64,000 bases of DNA from the NCBI RefSeq assembly GCF_965638725.1, contig NC_134974.1, forward strand, positions 806,001 to 870,000. Reading direction: 5' to 3'. Below, one piece after another: positions 49,060 to 61,100 of the stretch; position 1 is the first letter of the stretch; every line of letters starts with the position of its first letter. The stretch comes from Aptenodytes patagonicus. Lineage: Eukaryota > Chordata > Aves > Sphenisciformes > Spheniscidae. Below the pieces are notes generated by a model that was given only the letters and a program-made list of their open reading frames with translations, had not been told where the DNA came from and ran no database searches. The translations under genes and the position numbers were made by a program.

Positions 49060-50553
49060 CGGCTGTATTGATTCTGGAAGGAAATACAGTCAGTAATACA
49101 GAAGCTTTGCAAGCACAGATACATACGTGGTCTCACCAGATCCCACCGGAGTGGGGGGCTTGTGCCAGGGATCTGATCCTGCCCCCAGGCTGCACTCGAG
49201 GCAGGGGGTGCTGCGGGCCTTCCCCAGTCGAGGCAAAAAGCTGAAATCTCTGTCAACGGCTGGATGGACCCTTGCAGAGAGGGGAGCTGCCTGTGCCGGA
49301 CCCCAAAATCCCCCTCACTCAAACAAAAAGCCTTCCTCAGTGCCCTCCTGGCAAACCAGCCCTGTCCTGGACTAAGCATCCTTGGCCTCATCCTGCCCTG
49401 AAATGGGCTCGTGAGCTCCCACCACTGGAGAAGAGCCCAACTAACCACAGTTGAGAAAAACAGGGGTGAACCCCACTGGATGCAGCAGCCCCCAAAAAGA
49501 GGGTCCAAGGGGGTCCCACTGGGTCTGAGCCCATGGGAGCGAGCTCCATCATCCCACCCGCCAAATCCATCTGGTCCCGGGATGCAGCTCCAGCGGGTTT
49601 TCACTTCCCCTACTCCACCTACCCTCGATGCCATGCGGGGTCCCGCGGGGCTCCCAGCCCTGCTCCGGAGCGGCCCCCCGCTCGGCTAAGGCACAACTCG
49701 GCTGCTTAAAAAAAAAAAGAAAACCCAAAGGGCAAGAGGTGCCTCAGATGGGCGATACAGTACGTGGAGCGACGGGAGTGCATGCGGGCAAGGGGCTGGG
49801 AAGAGGGGTAATGCCCACACGGCCACGGAGAGACATGGGGCATTGCCCACAAGCTGCCGGGAGCCCCCCCCCGCGCCAGCACTGCAGTGAAATAAAAAAT
49901 TAAAAAAAAAAAAAAAAAAAAAAGAAGGAAAGAAAAGGGAATTTTGGGTTCAGCTCCAAAAAAAATTAAAAAAAGGTTGCAAAGGCGCTGTGCTCTGCTT
50001 GAGACAGCAACCCTCCATGGCACGTGCCCACCAGCGCAGTCAGGATGATCTGCAACAGCATCGGGGCTCTCAGCTCAGCCTCTGCCCCAGCACCTCTGCG
50101 GATCCGCTCCTGCCACGGCGCAATGCCCGACGCGCGCAGGAGCGCGCAGCTCTGACGGGGATGGCTTTGCTTCTCCCAATCCTATATAAAAAGCTTTGGC
50201 AAAAAAGATATAATCTAAAGACCTATTAAACTACAATCTCTTCCTGCATGGCTGTTCAGGTAAACACAATTCCTCGGTGTCTTTGGCTGAAGTTTTAAAA
50301 AAATTTTGAAGCTGAAAAGCTTTTTTTGTTTGTTTTTTTTTTATAGAAATAGATTTTTTCTTTACAAAAAAAAAATCAAAGCATCTTTTAGCATCTTTAA
50401 TATATATATATATATATATAAAATTCCTGCTATAGAAAACAAAAAACCCAACCTTGGTTTTTGATATAATTTTTTTAAAGGAAAAAAAAAATTTCTTTTG
50501 CTTTGGGAAAAAAGCTCGAGATGGCCAGGAAACACAGGAATGGTGCCACAGAA
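49060..50553 (-). other. LMNA: LMNA 3' UTR
   Basis: Follows the LMNA stop. It contains AT-rich and A-run sequence, a (TA)n run at about 50400-50420, and a possible variant poly(A) signal AATACA (minus) at 49064-49069. The end position is uncertain. Confidence 0.5.
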
Positions 50554-51647
50554 TTACATGATGCTGCAGTTTTGCACAGCCTGAGCCTGGGAGGAAGAAA
50601 GAAAAAGAAGAAAATTAAAAATAACCCTGTGTCACTGTCCATTTGCTCTGGCTGCGAAGGAGGCAGCGATGTCCAAGTGGGACCCTCTGGATGCCCATGG
50701 TGCCTGGACCACGTGTGCCCCTGGCTTTCGTCTGCCCTGGCTCTCGGGGTATAATAAATACCCCTTGGCTGGGGTATTTATAGCACCGAAGTCAGAAATT
50801 TGAGAATTAGTAATATATGAGGGTATATATGAGGGTAACAATATTGACTAATTTGACTAATATTGAGGGTATTAATATTCAAGGGCTGAAATATTCACAT
50901 TACCAGCATGAATAATGCTCGGCAGTGGTGGAACAAGAGCCGCGGAGGATGAGGGATGCTCCGGGGCTGCCGAGGGGGCCGAGCATGGGATGTGGTGGGG
51001 AGACGCTACGGCCACATCCTTTTCCAATCCCTCTCAGACTCCATGCTCCCCTTACAAAGAGGTTTGTGCAAGCCCGAAGGTGCCGGAGGCAAGAGGAAAA
51101 GCAGAGAGGAGGAGAGAAAGGAGGGGAAGGGACCCCCGCAGCGGTGCCTCGTTGAGAAAGGATGATGCAGGAACAGCCTGGACCCGGGGTCTGGAAACGG
51201 CACTAACCTGTCTACGGGGGCTGGAGTTCCCCAGGAGGTAGGACCTGGTCACCAGGCTGTCCCCAAGGCCGATGCTGCCAGAGTCGCCAATGCTGCGGTA
51301 GCTGCGGGTGACGGTCACACTGGAAGTGGACGAGCCCGAGGACATGGTGTTGATACCAGTGTTCTGGTTGCCCGACTTCTCAGCCGGCTGACCGCACGTG
51401 CCACAGACCACCGTGCGCGAGCGGAGGTTATATTCACCGGGGTCCCCAGAGGCACCGCAGCTACCCTAGATATGGTAGGGGACAGACAAAACGACCTTGA
51501 GCACCCACCCAAGCATCTTCTGCCTTGAGCACCCTGCCCTGAGCACCACGGCAGCACCGGTGTGACCCAGGAGGGCTCTTCAAGTTAGTCTTCAAAGAGG
51601 GTCCGCACTCCACCCATCCTCTCCATCACGTGGTTTAAAAATAATAA

Positions 51648-51692
<45 letters not shown>

Positions 51693-54600
51693 GTATTTAC
51701 AATCCCAAATTACTGGGGCTGGCACACTGCAGATGGGTGAACTGTCCCTGCTGCCCTGTCCTTGCACCCCGGGCTCTCAGCACACAGGAGACATCTTAAC
51801 CGTGTTTCTCTTGTGCTTATCTAGGAGCATCCTCTTCCTCACTGCCTGGGAGAGTGCAGGCTGACTGCTTTCCAATGGGAAATTCACTCTTGGAAAGGAT
51901 TCAGCCCCCAGATGGATGGGCAGCACTGGCCCACAGGAGCTTGGCTCCTCTGCCCAGGGATAATCGATATCCGTCTTGGCACGGCTCTTCAGATCCAGAG
52001 AACTCAGAGGAAGCGGATGATGGACGCCCCATCCTGCTTCTGTCACACAGAGCACTGGGGAGTGGCATCTGGAAGATTTTTCGCCAGTGTTGAGGCACAG
52101 CGTGGCGGTGACGGCATCTCTCCGTGCATGATTCCTGTGGGCATCTCGTGTGCAAGACAGATCTCTCCCTGCGGGATGGGCTGGTGGGGGCTCCTGGGCT
52201 GCAGCCAGGGACGTTTTCTTTGATATGGGGAGAAGCGGCTGCAGCTCTGCTCCTGGCACGCTGCCTGCTCTCTGCCTGCTGCCTGCTGCTCTTCCTGGTG
52301 CATATTTCAGCTCCGTGAGGGGAGCGATGGGCTGAGACGAAGGACAAAGTCACCTCTGGATTTGTTCCAGCACCCTTGTGAAGCAGAGAGGATGAAGCAG
52401 CTGCCGCGGAGAAGTGTCATCCATCAACTTCCCACCATCCTGTCCTCCACCTCCAAGCGATGCGAGGTGCGAGCTCAGCCTCCCTCCCGACTCCTCCAGC
52501 CCTTTTCGCAGCAGGTCAAGGTTGCTCAGGGTTGGAGATTACTTCCAGCAAGGTCTCTAGAGCTTTTTTGGCAAGCAGTAATCTTCTCCAGGTGCCAGAG
52601 GTCTGTTGACTTCTCCCGTGTGGTCGTTTCCACAGCAGCCTCCCAACTGCCTTCTCCCATAAGACCTGATCCTGTGTGATGCTGAGCTGCCTCCCACCCT
52701 GACTGGGACTGGACCCGAGCTCCCCCAGCATCCCTGTGACAGAACCCCCGGGACCAGCGCCTTCCCTGGTGCCATACTCACGTGGTGATGGCGGTGGTGG
52801 ATGTTAACTTCATTGTCGTCCTCATCCTCATCTTCATCGTTGATGATCACGGTGCGGACCAGTTTCCGCATGGCCACCTCCTGCGGGGGACAGGAAAGGA
52901 GTTGGAGGGGTTTGGTGTCTGCCAACCCTCCTGTGCCCTGACCCGGTGCTGCCATCAGGCTCTCACCTCCCCGTTGGAGTTGATCAGGGCAGTGCGCAGG
53001 CTGTCCCCAGAGCCCCAGCTGCTCTGGGCTTTCCACACCACGTTGCTGGGGGGACTATGGGTCGCCCCAGCCCCCGAGGCCCAGATCTAGGGAGAAAAGC
53101 ACAGAGAAAAGCAACGTCTCAGGTCTGCAGAGCCCAGACCCCGGGGACGTGGGTCTGTCCCCCCAAAAAAGCCATGCGCCAAGGAGCCTGCGCCCTGGCT
53201 CCAACCGCTCCACGTCACCAACAGCCCAGCTGGGTTTGGGATCTCGGCTGGATCCTTCACCGGGCAGTGACTCACCGTGACCACCTGGCCAGCCTTCAGG
53301 GTGAACTTTGGGGGGAAGCGGTAGGTGATGGGGGGATCGTCTCCATTCTGCCGCTTGATCTGCCAGTTCCCCATTGCCTGGTCCTGCGAGAGAGCGAGCA
53401 GCAACCCTGAGATCCCCTGATTCCTCCCCAGCTTGTCCCAGTTCACCTCCTGCCCACGGGGTGAAGTGGGGCTGAACTACACCCCGAGGGATCCCAGGGT
53501 TCCTCCCCGAATGCAAACGCACCTCATTGGATTTGTTCCTGAGACGGACAAATCTGCCCTCCAAGTCCACCTCCTCCACGCCGACGCGGCCGCTTGTCCG
53601 GGCGTGGTGGGAGAAGCTGGTCCGACTCTCACTGTCCTCCAGCTTCCTCTTCTTGGAGGAGCCCGGGGTGGACAAGTGGCTACGGGATCCACCTCTGTGG
53701 GAGGAAGGGCTGGGGGACAGCCTCAGCCTGGGCAGGAGGAGAAGGGTAGATGGAGCCAGTGAGAACACGAAGGCTGGGACTCACATAGCCCACCAGGTGC
53801 AGCGCCCCGTGCTCACCGCTCCTCCTCGCCCTCCAGCAGCTTGCGGTAAGCATTGATCTCCATGTCCAGAGCCAGCTTGATGTCCAGCAGCTCCTGGTAC
53901 TCGTCCAGCTGCTGCTGCATGCGTGCCCGCATCTCAGCCATCTCCCGCTCTTTGTCAGAGAGCAGGCGCCGGTTGGTCTCGCGTTCCCTGGCCAGAATAT
54001 CCTCCAAATCGTGCAGCTTTGCCTCCTTGGCGGCCAGCTGTGTGGGGAGGGAAGGTGAGGGTGGCTGCTCCACCTGGGGCCATCCCCAGGAGGGGACCAT
54101 CCCCAGGGGAGGACGTCCACAGGAATCCCTTGGTCCTGACTCACCTGCTTCTGCAGCTGGCTGACTTCAGAGGACAGGTTGTCAATGCGGATGCGGGTTT
54201 GCTGCAGCTCCTCGTGGGCAGCACCCACCATGTTGCTGTTCCTCTCAGCCGACTGCTTGGCATTCTCCAGCTGGAGGACAAGACGGGTGGGTTAGCATCC
54301 TCAGCACCCTCTGCCCACCGGCACTCCGCAGGGCAGGGTGGGAAGAGGATGGCGGCGTGTGGGTGCTGCTCACCTTCGCCCCATAGGTCTTCTCCAGTTC
54401 CTCCTTGTAAAGCCTGATCTGGGCTTCGTGCTGGCTCCGCAGCTCCTGCAAGGCTTCAGAGAGCTTGCTCTCAAACTCCCGCTGCCGCCCGTTGTCGATC
54501 TCCACCAGCCGGGTCTCGTGGCGGCGCTTGGTCTCCCGCAGCTCCTGGGGACAGGTCAGGGGACACAGTGTCACCTCAGAGTGGGATCGGCTTGGGGATG

Positions 54601-55124
54601 GGGACACAACACACGGGAGGCGTTATCCCAAGCGAGCCTGGCACCACAGCGGCTCATCGCGGCTCACCTCGCTGTAAATGTTTTTCTGGAATTCGAGCTC
54701 TTCCTTCAGCGTCTGCAGCCGGTTCTCAGCATCCACGCGGCGCAGCATCTCATCCTGCAGCTGCTTCTTGGCTTCGCTCAAGGCACTTTCCAGCTGCAGG
54801 GAATTGAGAAGGACCGTCACGGCCGGCTCCTGGGGACTATCCAGGCACAGCACCCGGCGCTGGCCAGGGACCTACCACCCAGCCGTGCCTCTGCCCCACA
54901 GTCCCCTGGCACAGAGGGGACCTGGGGGGTCCCTGGGGCAGTTGGGGACAGGGCTGCCACCACTCACCTTGGCCACCTGCGCCCTCAGGTCCCGCACTTC
55001 AGACTCCAGATTCCTCTTCTCGCCCAGGGCTGTGGAGAGCGCAGCCTCCTTGGAGTTAAGCAAAGCCTCCACATCTTTGAGGCGCGCCTGAGCGGTCAGC
55101 AGGTCCCCTTCCTTCTTGGCATTC
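50554..55124 (-). CDS. LMNA: LMNA, prelamin A (exons 2-12; first coding exon outside the window)
   Basis: Lamin A is the A-type intermediate filament of the nuclear lamina. Eleven exons are seen: 54968-55124, 54668-54793, 54374-54544, 54145-54270, 53817-54037, 53523-53727, 53276-53383, 52967-53086, 52782-52880, 51208-51465 and 50554-50580. Exons 2-6 and 8 have exactly the human sizes; 7 and 11 are shorter. The rod domain ends in [18 protein letters not shown]. Next come a nuclear localisation signal KKRKLE, the Ig-fold tail ([12 protein letters not shown] to [15 protein letters not shown]) and the lamin A-only segment with RSYLLGN. In prelamin A, ZMPSTE24 cuts this motif between Tyr and Leu. 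The last exon has 8 codons and ends QNCSIM, a CaaX farnesylation box. Coding exon 1 (head and start of the rod) must lie beyond 64000, as intron 1 is long in all known LMNA genes. Confidence 0.97.
50754..50781. other. Perfect 11-bp hairpin in LMNA intron 11
   Basis: ATAAATACCCC, then a 6-base loop TTGGCT, then GGGGTATTTAT, a perfect inverted repeat. It is followed to about 50910 by AT-rich DNA with repeated GAGGGTATATATGAGGG and AATATTGAC words. Function unknown. Confidence 0.85.
51649..51692 (+). repeat. (ATT)n microsatellite in LMNA intron 10
   Basis: About 14-15 uninterrupted ATT units, in a region that is otherwise GC-rich. Confidence 0.95.
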
Positions 55125-58100
55125 CTGCAACACACCGGACAGCACAGGTGAGCGGCACAGCAGAGAGAAACCACACATTGCAGCCTGCACCCCCACCCCA
55201 AGCACACCGAGCATCACGTCCGCACCCCTCTGATTGCCCCCAAAAGAGTTGCAGGATTGTACCTAACACCCACCCGCCAAAGGGACCGGCAGGTCCCGGC
55301 CACCCGGTGTGTCCAGCACCGGTTTAGATACCGGAAAGCAGAAAGGGCTGGGAAAAACTGGGTGAGCAGGAGGTGTCTCAGGGCTGTAACGCCCGTGTGC
55401 AATATGTACACCCACGGCCTGGCTGCACCCACTAGAGGTCAGTGCGGACCAGGCCAGTGCCGGAGCGGCACAGTGCAGCGTGGCGGGACACGGTGCAGCA
55501 CGGGGTGGCGTGGCACAGTGCAGCGTGGCGGGACACGGTGCAGCACGGGGTGGCGTGGCACAGTGCAGCGTGGCGGGACACGGTGCAGCACGGGGTGGCG
55601 TGGCACAGTGCAGCGTGGCGGGACACGGTGCAGCACGGGGTGGCGTGGCACAGTGCAGCGTGGCGGGACACGGTGCAGCACGGGGTGGCGTGGCACAGTG
55701 CAGCGTGGCGGGACACGGTGCAGCACGGGGTGGCGTGGCACAGTGCGGCGTGGCGGGACACGGTGCAGCACGGGGTGGCGTGGCACAGTGCGGCGTGGCA
55801 TGACACGGTGCAGCACGGGGTGGCGTGGCACAGTGCGGCATGGTGTGGCACAGTGCAGCATGGTGTAATACAGTGGCGTGCGGTGCAGCATGGTGTGGCA
55901 CGATGTGGCATGGTGCGGAACAGTGCTGCGTAGTGCGGAACAGTGCTGCATAGTGTAGCACAGTGCAGCACGAGGTTACGTGGTGCGGCGGCAGCTGGGA
56001 AGGAGCGAGGGTGCTGGCGCGTGCAGAACCTGCCCCATAGCCAGAGTTGCCCAACCAAGGCAGCAGTAGGGCAGAGAAACCTGCGACACCTTGCCAGTGC
56101 TGGGAAGCTGGTGCCTCTCCCTGGAGCAGATGGAGGGCACCGGGTGATGAGCTGGGGCCGGGGGCTGCCCCAGGTGCAGACATGCCTCACCATGAGCTCA
56201 GCCCGCTGCTGTCACTTGGTGGGTGCAGAGCAGCGATGCCGGCCCCTCGTGGCCCCAGGCCAGGCTCAGCCTCCCAGCACAGGACTGTGGACGGGTCTCC
56301 TGGCCTCTAGCATTGCTGTGCAACCTCAGGGCCCCTGCGCCATCCCATGCCTCCATTTCCCCCCTTGCTTTTTAAATGCTCCAACAGCAGGTCAAGGCCG
56401 TTTCTTACAGGCAGCAGACCCGAGACACATTGCTGTGTGCCTAGGGAATTTGATCTGACTAAACCATGAAAACGCAACCTGACACTATTTTGGTAGGCCC
56501 TATAAAAAGAAAAGACCCAATGCTCTTTCTGCGGCACCCAGTGGCCGTCAGCACCGGGGTGGCTTGCACTGTCGGCTCATGACAGAGATTGTCACCCCAC
56601 CTCCCTCAAAATTGGGTGTAGGACTTGTGGAGGCAGGATGGGCCTGGGGACCGGTGCCAGCTGCAGTGCCCCCTCGGCCGTGGGCAAGCACTGGCTGCAT
56701 GCCGGCGCGTGGTGCACGTTCCTGGGGCGGTGAGCACACACCCGCACCATTAGATCATGTGTAAAAAATACCAGGGAGGGGCTTGCGGCACAGACGGCGC
56801 TCAGCCTGCCCCAGCTGCAGGATGCGGCCCCAGGGCAGGATGGGGAACGTTGGCAGCGAGACGCTGAGGAGGCGGTTTGACTCTTCTTCCTCCTGTCCAT
56901 GGGGACTGGGACCCCAGGATGGGCAGGGACCAGCGTTCCCAGACTTGCACGTATGTGGGAAGCTCCTTGCTTGACCAACAGCAGACTGTCCTGCATTTCT
57001 TTCTGCTTTCTGACCTGAGCCAGCATGGAGAAGTTGTTCCGAGATATTCACATCACACGAGGCCCTGCCGTACTTGATTAGCCCCCTTTCGCGGGGAACC
57101 ACAGTCCCGCTTGCCGGAGCAGGCCGCCCGAGCGCCACGCCGGCGGATCCTTCCCGTGCAACCCACTCCTTTCATGCCAGTGACTCATAGGACAAAAATG
57201 CCATCTGGGAGCGGATCCGGAGCCTCCTCAGCTCGTTGCAAGCAACATTTGAGGCTGAGTGTTCCCATCTGGCAGCAGCTCACCCTTGCAGCCAGCGTGG
57301 CCACCCCGGCACTGCCGGCAGGGTTTAATCCTGCTGTCCTTGATCGAGTTAACCGCCGCTTAACTCTGGGAAGAGCTTGCCCTTGGCGTTTTGCTTCTGT
57401 AGCTCTTTGCTCACCATGTCAGCTGCAGAGACTTGGGTACAGCTGGGGGTCACTGGCTCTTGGGAATGTGGCACGCTTGGGGCTTGTGGCATGTGCCGTG
57501 CCAGGCACATCCTGAAGCCTCTGACTCTTTAGGGGACACCAGTTCCATTTTTAAGTGGAATACGGAGGGGAAAATGCTGAGACTAGATGGTTACGCTTGT
57601 GTCTCTGCAGTGGTGACAGATTCGTCCTCTCCAGGGACTGGAGGGAGCCAGGGCTCAGGGCAAAATGCACTGATGCCTAGAAAGCCCCACGGTAAATCCC
57701 AGAAGACTCAAGGACAAATCCCTTTTCCTTAAAAGCCTCCTGTACTCAGCTCTGGGTTACACTGCGGAGGAGCAGAGGCAGGAGCTCGGAGCTCACCGGC
57801 TGGGCTGCAGGGCTGAGTTTGGGAGCAGTTTTGCAGGAAGGAGAGGGGTGAGACGAACCCTGTCCTGTCCTTTCCTTTCCTCCGGTGAGTCCGGAGGTCT
57901 GCACGACACGGCTCACTGGGACCTGAGCATCTCCCCCCACGTTCCTTCAAAACACAGCCCTGACCCTGAATGCGGCAGCCTCCAGATGAGATTTCAGCAC
58001 TCATGCAAGTCCTCTCCCGCGCCAGGACCCCTGTGCCCACCGGTTCATGCAAGCCTGTGTGCTCCCCGTTCCATCCCAGCCAGGGTTTGGGTTTTCCCCT

Positions 58101-61100
58101 CGCCTCCCGTTGGGTCCTGCTTTTATTTCCCCTGCAGCCTCCAGGGCTCCAGCTGGCGCTGGGCTAAAAATAAAAACTTTCATGGCAGCTGCGTCACTCC
58201 CACTTCTCTCGGCAAGGGGATGAATGGGGACCTTCCTCCTCCTCCCTGGAGGGTTTCACTGGTCTCCCCATCCTGCCTGCTAGAGCCTAAAAGATCCCAA
58301 ATCGTCTGCCAGCCAAAAAGGAAGCAGAGATTGACCCTGAAGGGCTGCGTACCTGTGGCCAGGGGACATGGGCTCAGCCTCCCGCAGGATTTGATCCCCT
58401 GTGCCGGGAGAGTCGGGTGTAAAAACAAGCATTTATCGAAGCCAAGAGGAAAAAACACAACAGAGGCACCAAATCCTCAAGAAACAAATGTCTCAAGAGA
58501 AAAGATGGAGGGAAAAGGGGCCTCAAGACGTTTTATTTTTAGCTTTTAAAAGCAGGAAGGAGGAAAAAAAAAAAAATTGCAGCTGAGCTGCCAGAAAATC
58601 CAAATGTTAATGGAAAGTTGGACCCGCTCTGACTGTACTCAGCACAGACACAGAAACAAGCCTGCAAAGCTGACGCGATGGCTTCAAAAAGGGCCAGGGC
58701 TGAAGACCCTCGGGGCGGACGCGTCCCTGCAGAAGGTTCAGGGGCAGCCCTGCAGAGCAGTGCCCAGGATCTGCTATTGCTCCCCTTCGCTCTGCCCCAA
58801 AATCCCAGCCTAGAAACCTGGCAGATTTGGGCTCTCCCTCTGGAAAAGCTGAGACAGGCCAGAGCCGTCGGAGCTCACGGGAGGCGAGCAGCTTTGGGCA
58901 CATGCCTCGCCAAGCACTGGAAAGGTGCCAACCCTCTCCAAGAAGCCAAAGCCCACTAGATGCATTTTAGGAAACACCCTTTGGTTTCACCCTACTACTA
59001 ATCACCACGAGCCATTTCTGAAGCACGAGGCTGCTCCCACGGGCAGAGCGGCTGCCGTTCAGCGCGGCGGCGCTTGGGCAGCGCCGAACTTCGCACGCTG
59101 GAAGGTGACCAACAGGGTGGGATGGAGCCAGTGGGAGAAACGGGCGTTCCCCTCCTTCCCTGCCTCTAAATCGCAGCCGCCCCACCCCAGACAAGGTGCC
59201 AAGTCAGGGGAGCTCGCAGGCTCATGCACCATCTATATATTTTGCACATCTGCAAATCCCCAGGGGCCGCGGGTTTCTTTCCCACTTTGCTACCAGGGAG
59301 CCAGGCGACACACAAGCCTGCTCCCCTGCAACCCTGCCACAAGACTGGGGAAACGCTACCCTGGAAAAGGCTTTATGACATATTTACAGCTTGGGAAACT
59401 GAGGCAAGAGAGGCATCATGTGCACAAGGTTTGTGATGGATCTGATTGCTGGGAGGACCCAGAAAACCTGCTCCGCCCCACCTTGGGCTTGCTGCTCTGC
59501 GCTGTGCTGCCTCCAGCACCTGGGATCAGTCCCAGGGATCGCTCCCCCTATCCCAGGGATCGCTCCCCCATCGCAGGGACCAGGGCCCCACAGGGCAAGC
59601 AGCAGGGACAGCATGAAGAAAGGCGGTCTTGGGAAAACCTCTGCAGTGGGGCAATGGGAATGTGGCAAAGCAGCTTCTCCCAGCTCCTGACTCATCTGTG
59701 CCGCTGTGTCTTTGCCAAATCACCAGGATAAACATAAGTCGGTCTCCTAGCAGGGGAGCTGTAAATAGCCAGAGCGATGTATAGCGAGGACAACATCTGC
59801 ACAGAGCCAGCATCCTGTTAGGCACCAAAACCCCTGCCAAATGGCAGCCGGGGGATGCCAGCGCTGCCTGTGTTCAAGGATGCACGGAAACAGCCCCCAC
59901 CCTGCAGCGTCAGCTGTGCCAAAGCCCCTTCCCGGTGCCAGGGTTGGTGCCGGCCATGCCGTGCGCTCCTGGCACGCTCATCCCTGGGGCCGAGGGGCTT
60001 GCTCAGCTCCAGAGGCCCCAGCGGAGCGAGAACAGCTTGTTGGCATCTCCTAAGAGCTGGGCTTTCCCCTCCTGGAATTGGGATCTGGCCTTTCCTTGCA
60101 CCCTAAAAATGAACCAGAACCACTGCTTCGCTGGGAACCAGAAAAGAGCATTTCACAGGGATGCAAACGGACCCTTCAGTCTGGGGTTCCCAAAATCTGA
60201 AGTCATTCCTGTCCCTCCACAAACCCCATCACCAGGAGCCTTGCTGGGAGTTGCGGGCGCATACAAAATCCAGCGCGACTGGACCCAATCACAGCTGATA
60301 CCTCCAGGAATCAGCTACAAATACTCCCCACGAAGCCTTTAGGAGCTTTTCTCCTTTCACTGGATATGCCAGAGCAAACGCCCTGCACACACGCACTGTC
60401 TCCCTGCAGCCTCGCCTCTCATGATGAGGAAAAGCAATTAGACTTCATCAGCGCTGCAACAGATCGATGCACGTGACCATGGCGTGGACCGATGGCCCCC
60501 CCCCTCACTCCTTAAAAGCTGGAAACGTGATTTCAGAACATAAATAGCATATTAAAAGCCTCATGCACCCCATGCTGGCTGGGGAGCCCCAGTATCACTC
60601 GCTCCCCATCCCCGGCTGTCACGCCAGTGCTGGTGACTCATCCCAGCCTTCGCCAGCGGCTCGAAATGGAAATCCCAAGTCACCAAGTGACGTTACTGTT
60701 TGGGCTGGGTCCCCCCTAGTAACAGGAGGGCTCCATGGTTTTGAAGGGCGGATGGTATTACCAGAGGGGTTTTATAGCTGGAAAAGGGGGTTTTGCCGGC
60801 TCCCATGTGGGAGTCGATGGGGGAACAGACGGGACTTGGCTTTCCGCTGCCTGCGCCGCGCTTTTGGGGGCCCCAGGCGAGGTTTGCATCAGGCATAAAT
60901 CCACGTGTCTGCGTAGACAAGGGGCAGGATTTACTCTCCACAGACACGTGCCCCAGCGTGGAGCAGGCATAACAACTTCCCACCAGGTCTGCCGGTGCCT
61001 TGCTGCCTGTGCAACCCCCGTTCACAGCTGCCTTTAACTTTTCCAGGGTGCAGCAAGCCACAGGAGACAGATGCAAAAAGGCTGCAAAGAGCTGGGAAAG

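Noticed and set aside
55471-55830. Regular repeat array that could suggest CRISPR
   Set aside because: Units are head-to-tail with no unique spacers, in an animal intron.
55263-56183. 306-residue Cys/His/Thr-rich open frame resembling zinc-finger repeats
   Set aside because: It is a translation of the 45-bp minisatellite, whose length is a multiple of three; the Cys-His spacing follows the repeat and not a finger consensus.
56470-56530. TATAAAAAGAAAAG-like element as a promoter in LMNA intron 1
   Set aside because: No exon, cap-site context or reading frame follows; a chance match in a 9-kb intron is likely.
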